Source: Tritonibacter mobilis
GTDB lineage: Bacteria > Pseudomonadota > Alphaproteobacteria > Rhodobacterales > Rhodobacteraceae
Length of the DNA stretch: 48,694 nucleotides
Direction: 5' to 3'
Assembly (NCBI RefSeq): GCF_001681715.1
Contig: NZ_LNWY01000036.1
Span: 1 to 48,694 of the forward strand
The translations under genes were made by a program, and so were the position numbers. The notes below the pieces were generated by a model, which worked only from the letters and a program-made list of their open reading frames with translations, had not been told where the DNA came from and did no database searches. Positions 41,934-48,694 of the stretch are shown here, one piece after another. Positions within the stretch are counted from its first letter, which is position 1, and every line of letters starts with the position of its first letter.

Positions 41934-42979
41934 GCGATGCCCCCTTTGCGATGCATACGGACCAGAAGATAAAGCAGATACGGCGCTCCAAGAACGCCCG
42001 TCATAATACCGACGGGATAGCGCGCAGGCAGCAAATGCTGACCAGCAAAATCTGCCAGCAAGACCAGCACAGCCCCAGACAAGGCCGAAATGAGCAGTAG
42101 TGGTCCACCCATTCTTGCGACACGCGACGCGATGGGGCGGGCAAGAAATGCAACAAAAGCAATAGGCCCACACACAGCAGTGGCGACTGCGATTGCCCCA
42201 ACAGCCGATAGCACCACCAGAAGACGCGTGCGTGCTACCGGGACGCCAATCGCGGACGCGGTATCATCGCCCATCTGCAATGCACTAAGGGCGCGACTAT
42301 GAGAGAGTAATATGGCGGCACAAAACACCAGCGTGAGCGCAACAGGTGCTGCCTGTGCAAGTGTTGCGCCATTCAACGTCCCGGTTAGCCAACGCAAAGC
42401 TTCCTCCAACCGCCAAGCTGGCGCTTTGGACAGCGAATAGGCGGTCACACTTTGCAGCATTGCGGCGGTACCAATACCGATCAGTATCAACCTGCCACCT
42501 GCGACCCCGTCACGCCACGCCAGCAGATAGATCAAAAGAGCGACCACAAGCGCCGAAACCACTGCCGCAATCGACACCGATAGGCCAGTCGCGCCCCAGA
42601 ATACGATTGTAAATACGGCCGCCGCACCCGCTCCAGCGGAAATGCCGATGATATCCGGGCTGGCCAATGGGTTGCGTAACAAAACCTGAAATGCAGCACC
42701 GGAAAGACCAAAACTGGCTCCGGCGAGGCAGGCCAGAACTGCGCGGGGAAGGCGCAGTTCGCGAACCGTAAAGCTCACGCCTGCGATTTCTTCTCCTAGA
42801 ATGGCGCGAAACGCCTCTGTTGGCGCAGTCATAGACTGGCCGACCAGCAGAGTAGTGATCACACCTACAATCAAGAGCGTTATAAAAACGATGCAACACC
42901 GGTAGAGCGAACGGCGCTGTCGATTGCGTTGGTCACGGATGATCTGAACAAGTGCCGGAGGGGATGCGCTTTCAGTCAC
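41930..42979 (-). CDS. fecD: Iron-siderophore ABC permease (FecD/FepG type)
   Basis: This 349-residue FecCD-family permease has about 10 helices. Typical segments are RELRLPRAVLACLAGASFGLSGAAFQVLLRNPLASPDIIGISAGA and, near the C-terminus, CGPIAFVAFLARPIASRVARMGGP. It starts at a GTG (42979) that overlaps the stop of the first permease (GTGA). It forms the channel with the FecC-type protein and passes ferric siderophore to the cytoplasm. Confidence 0.92.
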   Translation of the reverse strand: MTESASPPALVQIIRDQRNRQRRSLYRCCIVFITLLIVGVITTLLVGQSMTAPTEAFRAILGEEIAGVSFTVRELRLPRAVLACLAGASFGLSGAAFQVLLRNPLASPDIIGISAGAGAAAVFTIVFWGATGLSVSIAAVVSALVVALLIYLLAWRDGVAGGRLILIGIGTAAMLQSVTAYSLSKAPAWRLEEALRWLTGTLNGATLAQAAPVALTLVFCAAILLSHSRALSALQMGDDTASAIGVPVARTRLLVVLSAVGAIAVATAVCGPIAFVAFLARPIASRVARMGGPLLLISALSGAVLVLLADFAGQHLLPARYPVGIMTGVLGAPYLLYLLVRMHRKGGIA

Positions 42980-44022
42980 AACTCACGGATCCTTTTTCGC
43001 CGAACAATCGCGATAAATACCGGTGCCCCTAAAAAAGCCGTGACAACCCCCGCCTCCAACTCTGCAGGACGGGCCAGAAGCCGTCCCAGCACATCAGCAC
43101 ATAACAATAACACCGCCCCACTTAGGGCGCTGAGCGGGAGAAGCAGCCTATGATCTACACCGACGATGAGGCGGCACGCATGTGGAACCACAAGACCAAC
43201 AAATCCAATGGGTCCACAAATCGCGGTCGCTGCCGCCGCCAAAAGAACCGCCCCCAGTGCTGCAATAACGCGCAAGCGCGCCACTCGGGCCCCAAGCATC
43301 GTTGCCACCTCATCCCCAAGCGCCAACATATTAAGACCTTTTGCGCTCACGAGGGCGAGCAAAAGCCCTGCGCAGAGGAATGGCAGCATCGGCCGGATTG
43401 CCTCAAATGTTGCACCACCGACACCCCCGATCTGCCAGAGCTGGATACCACCCGCGATGTCGCCACGTGGCAAAATGATTGCCAACGTCAGCGAAGCCAG
43501 CGCGACGGAGGTTGCCGCCCCAGCCAGTGCGAGTTTCAATGGTGTGGCACCCCCTCGCCCAAGACTGCCAACCGCATAAACAAACGTTGCTGCAAGAGCA
43601 GCACCTGCGCTCGCCGCCCAGAGGAAACCGGTCATAGATTGCAGATTGAACCATGCCACGGCGACAACCACAGCCATGGCTGCCCCTGCATTCACTCCAA
43701 GGATACCTGGGTCAGCCAGCGGATTGCGCGTCAGCCCCTGCATTACCGCACCAGACAATCCAAGCGCTGCGCCCGCCAATGCAGCAAGCACAGTGCGTGG
43801 CAGGCGCATCTGCACGACGGCCTGCCCCAAAGTTTCGTTTGATCCAGACACCCCGCCAACGACATCAGCCCAGCTGACATCTCGCGCACCAAACAGAAGT
43901 GACAGCATTACGGCCAGAACAAGCAGGACCATCAGGAGAGGTAGGGCGACCCCGCCGTTCAGTCGCGTACGTTGCTTGGCTGATGGCTGCTGTTGATTGA
44001 GAGCGCCTTGGGCGGAGGTCAT
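42976..44022 (-). CDS. fecC: Iron-siderophore ABC permease (FecC/FepD type)
   Basis: This 348-residue FecCD-family permease has the segment MRLPRTVLAALAGAALGLSGAVMQGLTRNPLADPGILGVNAGA and the later CGPIGFVGLVVPHACRLIVGVDHR, typical of the first permease. Its ATG at 44022 overlaps the stop of the binding-protein gene by four bases. Two genes downstream also overlap by four bases each, giving a fully coupled operon. Confidence 0.93.
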   Translation of the reverse strand: MTSAQGALNQQQPSAKQRTRLNGGVALPLLMVLLVLAVMLSLLFGARDVSWADVVGGVSGSNETLGQAVVQMRLPRTVLAALAGAALGLSGAVMQGLTRNPLADPGILGVNAGAAMAVVVAVAWFNLQSMTGFLWAASAGAALAATFVYAVGSLGRGGATPLKLALAGAATSVALASLTLAIILPRGDIAGGIQLWQIGGVGGATFEAIRPMLPFLCAGLLLALVSAKGLNMLALGDEVATMLGARVARLRVIAALGAVLLAAAATAICGPIGFVGLVVPHACRLIVGVDHRLLLPLSALSGAVLLLCADVLGRLLARPAELEAGVVTAFLGAPVFIAIVRRKRIREL

Positions 44023-45041
44023 TTTACGTTCCGGGCCGCCTGCGCAAGACGCGCGACATAAGTCTCAAGGACCCAGTCAATAGCCAGAGGTGTCGGGTTG
44101 GCGCCGGTGCCCATCGGGTCATTGGCCATCAGCACCAATGCGTCATTTGCGATTACCGGCATCCGGGCTGTTAGAGGGTTGCTGCGCAGGCTGTCCAAAA
44201 GCTCCTGATCGCCATAGGTCACCGCGATGTCGACATCGGTAAAGGTGTCGATGCGCTCCACACTGATTTCACCCGAATAGCGCCCAGCCTCGGTCGCATC
44301 CCGCACACTTTGTGGGGACGTCATACCGAGATCTTCGAAAAACTGGACACGCAGGTCATTGGCAGAATAGAATCGAATTACGCTCAGGTCGCGCGCTCTG
44401 AGATGGGTAATGAACATCGCTCGCAGGCCAGCAATCTCCGGGTGTTTGGCTGTCACACTCGCGATTTTCTGTTCGATCTCTGCAATCAGCGCCTCGCCTT
44501 CTTGGGCTTGTCCCATCGCAGTAGAGTTCAACCGTATCACTTCACGCCAACTCGTCGCCCATGGTCCCACAGTATATGCAACAACAGGCGCGATCTTACT
44601 CAAGGTGTCGTAATCCGACTGGCTCATTCCTGAGTACGCGGCAAGGATCAGATCAGGTTCTGTGGCTGCGACCGCCTCAAAATCTATCCCATCTCCCTCG
44701 TCAAAAAGCGCGGGCATTTCTGCCCCCAGTTCTGCAAGCCGCGCCTCGACCCATGGAAAGACACCATTGGCGTCATCATCGCCAAAACCTACCTTTGCAA
44801 AGCCGACAGGAACGACACCAAGCGCCAGCGGAACTTCGTGGTTACTCCACCCGATTGCTGCGATGCGCGTGGGCTTCTGGTTAACCACCGTGGTGCCCAA
44901 CGCATGTTCGATCATAACAGGAAATGGCTGCTCATCGCCTTTGGCATGCGCAGCTGTTAGCCACAATGCCGCAACTGCAAAGCAGACCAGCGAGCAGATA
45001 GAACGGGCATATTCCCTATAACTGCGCAGCAGTGCCGGCAT
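44019..45041 (-). CDS. fecB: Iron-siderophore periplasmic binding protein
   Basis: This 340-residue class III binding protein has a Sec signal peptide (1-33, ending AHA). The conserved frame is IEHALGTTVVNQKPTRIAAIGWSNHEVPLALG with a long backbone helix. FDEGDGIDFEAVAATEPDLILAAYSG is the usual siderophore-binder motif. Three start codons lie in tandem: GTG 45047, ATG 45044 and ATG 45041. The last has the best spacing from GAGGAG. It is first in the operon and divergent from the receptor gene. No siderophore synthesis genes are nearby, so the ligand is probably a foreign siderophore. Confidence 0.92.
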   Translation of the reverse strand: MPALLRSYREYARSICSLVCFAVAALWLTAAHAKGDEQPFPVMIEHALGTTVVNQKPTRIAAIGWSNHEVPLALGVVPVGFAKVGFGDDDANGVFPWVEARLAELGAEMPALFDEGDGIDFEAVAATEPDLILAAYSGMSQSDYDTLSKIAPVVAYTVGPWATSWREVIRLNSTAMGQAQEGEALIAEIEQKIASVTAKHPEIAGLRAMFITHLRARDLSVIRFYSANDLRVQFFEDLGMTSPQSVRDATEAGRYSGEISVERIDTFTDVDIAVTYGDQELLDSLRSNPLTARMPVIANDALVLMANDPMGTGANPTPLAIDWVLETYVARLAQAARNVK

Positions 45042-45385
45042 CATCACTCTCCTCTCAAATGGTAACTCTCGTTGGTCGCATCGACTTTCACGATGTCAGA
45101 AACCGGTCAACCAAACCGACGAGAAAAGGCGTGCTTTTTCTTCGTTGCAACGCAACTAACCAGAGAAACTGACCAAAAAAGTCGAATTCTACAATACGCG
45201 ATCCTCAGCGGTGTTTAGGGAGCAGCGCGAACACGCGCATAGATCACGCTACGCAACGCCTTCCTTTGGGTGCACGCCGCCATTTCAACCCTGCGCACTG
45301 GTTCGTGCCGTCAATGTCCGAATGTCGGCCAGGCAGCACCACAAACAGAACAACAACAAATGAGTACCCAAGGATGACAAAGCAC
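45042..45385. promoter_or_regulatory. Divergent promoter of the siderophore uptake genes
   Basis: No gene is supported here. GTTGC (45144-45148) and GCAAC (45152-45156) form a dyad around AAC, and purine-rich GACCAA/GGTCAACC words recur on both sides. These are plausible AraC-regulator or iron-regulator sites. I could not recognise a clear Fur, RirA or Irr box. Confidence 0.35.
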
Positions 45386-47467
45386 ATGCGCAATACCAGC
45401 CGCCTGCGTATGCGGACCATGATGGCAGGATGCACCGCTTTGATTGCTGTTCCCTCACTTGCATTTGCTCAGGCAGAGCAAACTCCAGTCGTGTTGGACG
45501 AAATCAAGGTGCAGGCCGAAGATGATGCCCAGACCTTAGTGGCCAATGAAGTCACATCCGGCTCTGGTCTAGCCACAGACGTACTGGATACCGCCGCAAC
45601 GGTATCCGTGGTCACGTCCCGGGAAATCCAACAGCGCGGGGCACAGAACATTGAGCAAGTCCTGAACTATACTGCTGCGGTGGTGACGGACTACTATGGT
45701 GCGGACAGCCGATTTGACTACTTCCGAATTCGTGGTTTCGACTCATACACTTACCGCGACGGGTTACGGGTAGGCGCGCCCTTCGGCGGGCTACGTGAAG
45801 AGCCCTACGCTTTTGAACGGGTCGAAGTTGTAAAGGGTGGAAACTCGACCACCTTCGGCATTTCAGATCCCGGTGGATCCGTGAATTTTGTCACCAAGAC
45901 ACCCAAGCAAGGCCAGCATGGCGAAGCCTATGTTTCTGTTGGTAGCCACAACAAAAAAGAGGTCGGGTTCGATTTTGGTGACGACCTGAACGAAGAGGGC
46001 ACGTTGGCCTACCGTCTGGTTGGCCTGGCCCGCGATGCGGATGCAGAGTGGGACTTCTCGCGCGATGACGAAACATACCTCGCTGCGAGCATTGCGTGGC
46101 GTCCGACCGCAATGACAAGCTTGGTCTTTGCTTTGGACAACCTGAACCGTGATGGCGTTCCCGGTGGCGGCGGACACCCTCAAGGTACCGATTATGACAG
46201 CGGTAGGTATTTTGGCGAGCCCAGCTTCAACTATCGCGGCGTAGATCGCACCACCGCATCGTTGATGTTTGATCACGAGTTCGACAATGGCCTGCAACTC
46301 GGCGTCTCGGCACGTTATACAGACAGCGCCTCGGACTATGGCTACATTTATCTGGATGACCGTGCGAATCCCGGTGGGCCAGACATTGATCGCGCTCTAT
46401 TCGCAAACGACTCCTCCGGAGAGGATCTCGTTCTGAACGCAAACCTGCAATATGATGCAACCTTTGGCACCGTCAAAAGCCGGACTCTTGTCGGAGTTGA
46501 GTATTCAGATAGCACCGACTTCAGCACGTCTTGGTGGAGTCCGGTAAATCCCTATAACGAAGCCACCTTTACCTATGGCGCAGGAACTTACAGCCTTGAT
46601 GGCTTGGCACCCTATCGTGCTCAGCGAACCGACCAGAGCACAAGAAGCCTGTATTTGCAGGAAGAACTCACCTTTGATGATCGGTTGATTGCAAATCTTG
46701 GTCTCCGTTATGACAAGGGCAAGACCACCCAAACCAATATGCAGACCGGCGCTGTGAGCCGTGGCGAATACAGCGAAACCACGGTGCGCGCGGGGCTGGT
46801 GTATAAAATCACTCCGGACCTTTCGGTATACGGCAGCTATTCGGAATCCGTTGTCCCGGCCAGTCTGACAGTGGAGCCAGAGCGTGGCGATCAATACGAG
46901 ATCGGTATCAAATATCGCCCGGCTGGTGGGCGAGCGCTGCTAAGCGCGTCGATCTATGACCTGACCAAGTTCAACATGACTGTCACCAATCCAAACACCA
47001 TGCTGGAAGAAACGATTGGTGAATCCAATGTCCGCGGCATTGATCTCGAAGCAAAGGTCGATCTCTACCGGAACTTCTCCGTCATTGCGGCCTACTCGCA
47101 CATGGACTCCGAAATTGTTGAGAATGGCACTGGCGGAAACGAAGGCAACGCGCTGCAGTTTGTACCTGATAGCATTGGCTCCCTCTGGGTGAACTATACT
47201 GTCCCGGGACAGGGCAGCCGCGGTGACATGATCTTTGGTCTGGGCGCGCGCTACACAGGTGCAATGTGGTTCGACAATGCCAATACTCGTCAAGGTGAGT
47301 CATTCACCGTGATGGATGCGTCATTCTCTTATGACATTCGCGAGAACACCAATCTGCGTGTCAATGTTACCAACCTGTTTGATGAAAAGCACATCTCAGG
47401 CGGCATCGGTGCGAACTGGTATTCCCCTGCCCGCACAATCAGCGCCACGCTGACGCGCACCTGGTAA
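45386..47467 (+). CDS. TonB-dependent siderophore receptor
   Basis: This outer-membrane receptor of about 693 residues has a Sec signal peptide (1-28, ending AFA). The plug domain shows TAATVSVVTSREIQQRGAQNIEQVLNYTAAV and YFRIRGFDSYTYRDGLRVG, followed by VEVVKGGNSTTFGISDPGGSVNFVTKTP. A 22-strand barrel ends LTRTW with the usual C-terminal aromatic residue. The ATG at 45386 has AGGA 11 bases upstream; ATG 45374 is an alternative. The frame is closest to hydroxamate/ferrichrome-type (FhuA/FoxA-like) receptors. It is divergent from the ABC operon and convergent with the AraC regulator. No TonB-ExbBD genes are in the window. Confidence 0.93.
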   Translation: MRNTSRLRMRTMMAGCTALIAVPSLAFAQAEQTPVVLDEIKVQAEDDAQTLVANEVTSGSGLATDVLDTAATVSVVTSREIQQRGAQNIEQVLNYTAAVVTDYYGADSRFDYFRIRGFDSYTYRDGLRVGAPFGGLREEPYAFERVEVVKGGNSTTFGISDPGGSVNFVTKTPKQGQHGEAYVSVGSHNKKEVGFDFGDDLNEEGTLAYRLVGLARDADAEWDFSRDDETYLAASIAWRPTAMTSLVFALDNLNRDGVPGGGGHPQGTDYDSGRYFGEPSFNYRGVDRTTASLMFDHEFDNGLQLGVSARYTDSASDYGYIYLDDRANPGGPDIDRALFANDSSGEDLVLNANLQYDATFGTVKSRTLVGVEYSDSTDFSTSWWSPVNPYNEATFTYGAGTYSLDGLAPYRAQRTDQSTRSLYLQEELTFDDRLIANLGLRYDKGKTTQTNMQTGAVSRGEYSETTVRAGLVYKITPDLSVYGSYSESVVPASLTVEPERGDQYEIGIKYRPAGGRALLSASIYDLTKFNMTVTNPNTMLEETIGESNVRGIDLEAKVDLYRNFSVIAAYSHMDSEIVENGTGGNEGNALQFVPDSIGSLWVNYTVPGQGSRGDMIFGLGARYTGAMWFDNANTRQGESFTVMDASFSYDIRENTNLRVNVTNLFDEKHISGGIGANWYSPARTISATLTRTW

Positions 47468-47480
47468 GGTCATGATCTTG

Positions 47481-47510
47481 GATCCGACCCCTTGCATGTG
47501 GGGTCGGATC
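47481..47510. terminator. Terminator-like hairpin between receptor and AraC genes
   Basis: GATCCGACCCC (47481-47491) and GGGGTCGGATC (47500-47510) form a perfect 11-bp stem with an eight-base loop. It lies in the gap between convergent genes and touches the AraC stop. It has no clean T-run but is strong enough to act in both directions. Confidence 0.75.
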
Positions 47511-48408
47511 ACTCTTCAAGGCGGTACAGCACCAACCGTCGCCAACTCGCCGGGGTGTGCCCCACAACATCGCGAAATACCTTTGTGAAGTGGGACTGAT
47601 CTGAAAAACCAAGTCGGGCAGCGACTTCCGCAACACTCAGATCGGACTCTCGAAGCAACATCTGTGCATTGCCGATACGGCGATCTTTTTGCCAACGCAC
47701 CGGTGTCATCCCTGTGGTGCTTTTGAAAACATGCGAGAACCAGCTTTCTGACAGTCCAACAAGCTGCGCCATTTCTGCAATCGACATGCGTTGTCCGCCG
47801 CGTTGGTCAAAGCCTCTCTCAAGTTTTCGCATTTGATGACCCGTCAGGCGTCCGCTTCGGCGCTTTTGCATCGGAAACGCAGGGGCCAATGCTGCCATCA
47901 CCATCGCACCAGCAAGACTCTCAAAATACAAATCATCATGCGCGGGTTCGGAGATTTCCTCCATCAGGAGATGCGCCAGTGCTTCAACCTGAGCAGAGCC
48001 TTCAGTCCCGATGGTCCGGCCAAAGATGTCGTCAACCGCATGCTCTCCCAGTGAGGACGTTAAAAACTGCCGCAACCACGCGGCGTCAAAATGCAAATCA
48101 AGATGCATAAACTCACTGCCCGCATCAAAGTAACTGCTGATGGGTACCCCCGCAGGTACAAACAGTACCATCGGCAGCGGAAAACCGTGACGCGCGGAGA
48201 TCTCATAACCTTCGCTGATACGAACGAAGGACATATCGTCCAGAAACACCATCAACCTAGGAACATCGGACCAGTAAGACCCATTCGCACCGGGTTGCCC
48301 CTTCGCACGCCAGTGGATTCCAAGCATCCGAGCACAACATCGCCAGCGCGGAGGGACCGTTTTTTCTATTCCCTCGGTTCTGCCTTCAAAATTCTGCAGC
48401 AATCCCAT
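47509..48408 (-). CDS. AraC-family regulator of siderophore uptake
   Basis: This 299-residue regulator has an N-terminal sensor region (1-190, cupin-like: VLFVPAGVPISSYFDAGSEFMHLDLHF) and a C-terminal double helix-turn-helix (about 195-299). The latter includes SIAEMAQLVGLSESWFSHVFKSTTGMTPVRW and LSVAEVAARLGFSDQSHFTKVFRDVVGHTPASWRR. The ATG at 48408 has GGAG eight bases upstream. Position beside a receptor and ABC operon suggests that it binds the imported siderophore and activates them, as PchR and AlcR do. That role is inferred from context only. Confidence 0.88.
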   Translation of the reverse strand: MGLLQNFEGRTEGIEKTVPPRWRCCARMLGIHWRAKGQPGANGSYWSDVPRLMVFLDDMSFVRISEGYEISARHGFPLPMVLFVPAGVPISSYFDAGSEFMHLDLHFDAAWLRQFLTSSLGEHAVDDIFGRTIGTEGSAQVEALAHLLMEEISEPAHDDLYFESLAGAMVMAALAPAFPMQKRRSGRLTGHQMRKLERGFDQRGGQRMSIAEMAQLVGLSESWFSHVFKSTTGMTPVRWQKDRRIGNAQMLLRESDLSVAEVAARLGFSDQSHFTKVFRDVVGHTPASWRRLVLYRLEE

Positions 48409-48694
48409 TCAGCCATCTCCATGCTTTGTCCGGACTGCCTGATGGCTGAGCGATGTGGTCAGTGCACGGTTTCAGCAACTGCGGAGACCAATGTGAGACA
48501 CTGAGGGCGGGCTTTCAGGTAGATATTTCCACTGTAATTAGAGCCCCAGGACAAAGCTGTCTATCGTTGAAATCAGACCCAAGTCCCAGTGTTTTCAGCG
48601 GAGTGACTTGTTTCATCCGCGCCGGCCCCTTCTTTACTGACCTGCCTGTGAAGCGGCATGCAATACTGACCCACTTAGGTCATGTTGACAAATG
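48409..48694. other. Right edge, non-coding, with possible IS-end repeats
   Basis: No gene is supported in these 286 bases. TACTGACC occurs at 48635-48642 and 48664-48671, and the stretch ends CATGTTGACAAATG. Read from the other strand this gives repeated GGTCAGTA words behind a TGTCAAC tip, which from memory resembles IS21-family ends. The AraC promoter must also lie near 48410-48480. Confidence 0.3.

Noticed and set aside
41934-42173. N-terminal extension of the FecE-type ATPase from an ATG at 42173
   Set aside because: It overlaps the permease gene by 240 bases and the added sequence is cysteine- and tryptophan-rich nonsense; the coupled TTG is preferred.
1-48694. CRISPR array, prophage or toxin-antitoxin pair
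   Set aside because: No regular spaced repeats, no phage structural or integrase genes, and no short paired genes of that type were seen on either strand.

Overview
The window reads as chromosomal accessory-metabolism DNA from an alphaproteobacterium of the Rhodobacterales (roseobacter type). The clues are an aglEFGAK alpha-glucoside locus with a divergent LacI regulator, a RibH2-type lumazine synthase behind an FMN riboswitch, a DctPQM TRAP system, several ABC uptake systems, and GC-rich coding DNA (roughly high fifties by eye). I see no phage genes, CRISPR arrays, rRNA or intact transposase genes. One tRNA-Arg(ACG) lies near the left edge. IS21-like terminal repeats may lie at both edges, but this is weak.

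Layout. (1) 126-202 tRNA-Arg. (2) 364-9448 sugar block: aglE-F-G-A-K on the minus strand, and divergently aglR plus a GH1 beta-glucosidase. Two AAAGCGCTTT palindromes sit in the divergent promoter. (3) 9497-10160 ribH2 with its FMN riboswitch. (4) 10302-15946 a compact six-gene operon: LacI regulator with its own palindromic operator, binding protein, two permeases, ATPase and a GpdQ/CpdA-like metallophosphoesterase. I infer uptake and cleavage of a phosphodiester. (5) 16098-17405 an AtoE-type short-chain fatty acid transporter. (6) 17450-22853 TRAP transporter plus a beta-hydroxyacid dehydrogenase with an unusual substrate motif and an aldehyde dehydrogenase. (7) 23120-28961 an unrecognised protein, a Pyr2C/Pip2C reductase-like enzyme, an FCD-GntR regulator, alpha-ketoglutaric semialdehyde dehydrogenase and an alanine/glycine symporter. 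This suggests imino-acid (hydroxyproline-like) catabolism. (8) 29084-33496 a small membrane protein and a PqiABC-type MCE lipid-trafficking operon with PqiA split in two. (9) 33512-36986 sulfate ABC transporter. (10) 37314-41063 a DUF4173-like membrane protein with a CreBC-like two-component system. (11) 41097-48408 siderophore uptake: FecBCDE-type ABC operon, divergent TonB-dependent receptor and convergent AraC regulator.

Most of the window is therefore uptake modules, each beside its regulator and first catabolic enzymes. A recurring pattern is a GC-rich hairpin directly after the binding-protein gene in four unrelated transporter operons, which probably sets binding protein above permease. 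The least explained items are the LacI/ABC/phosphodiesterase operon, the hydroxyacid dehydrogenase with a TRT motif resembling sulfolactaldehyde reductase, the unknown 207-residue protein, and the long dyads upstream of the DUF4173/two-component operon.
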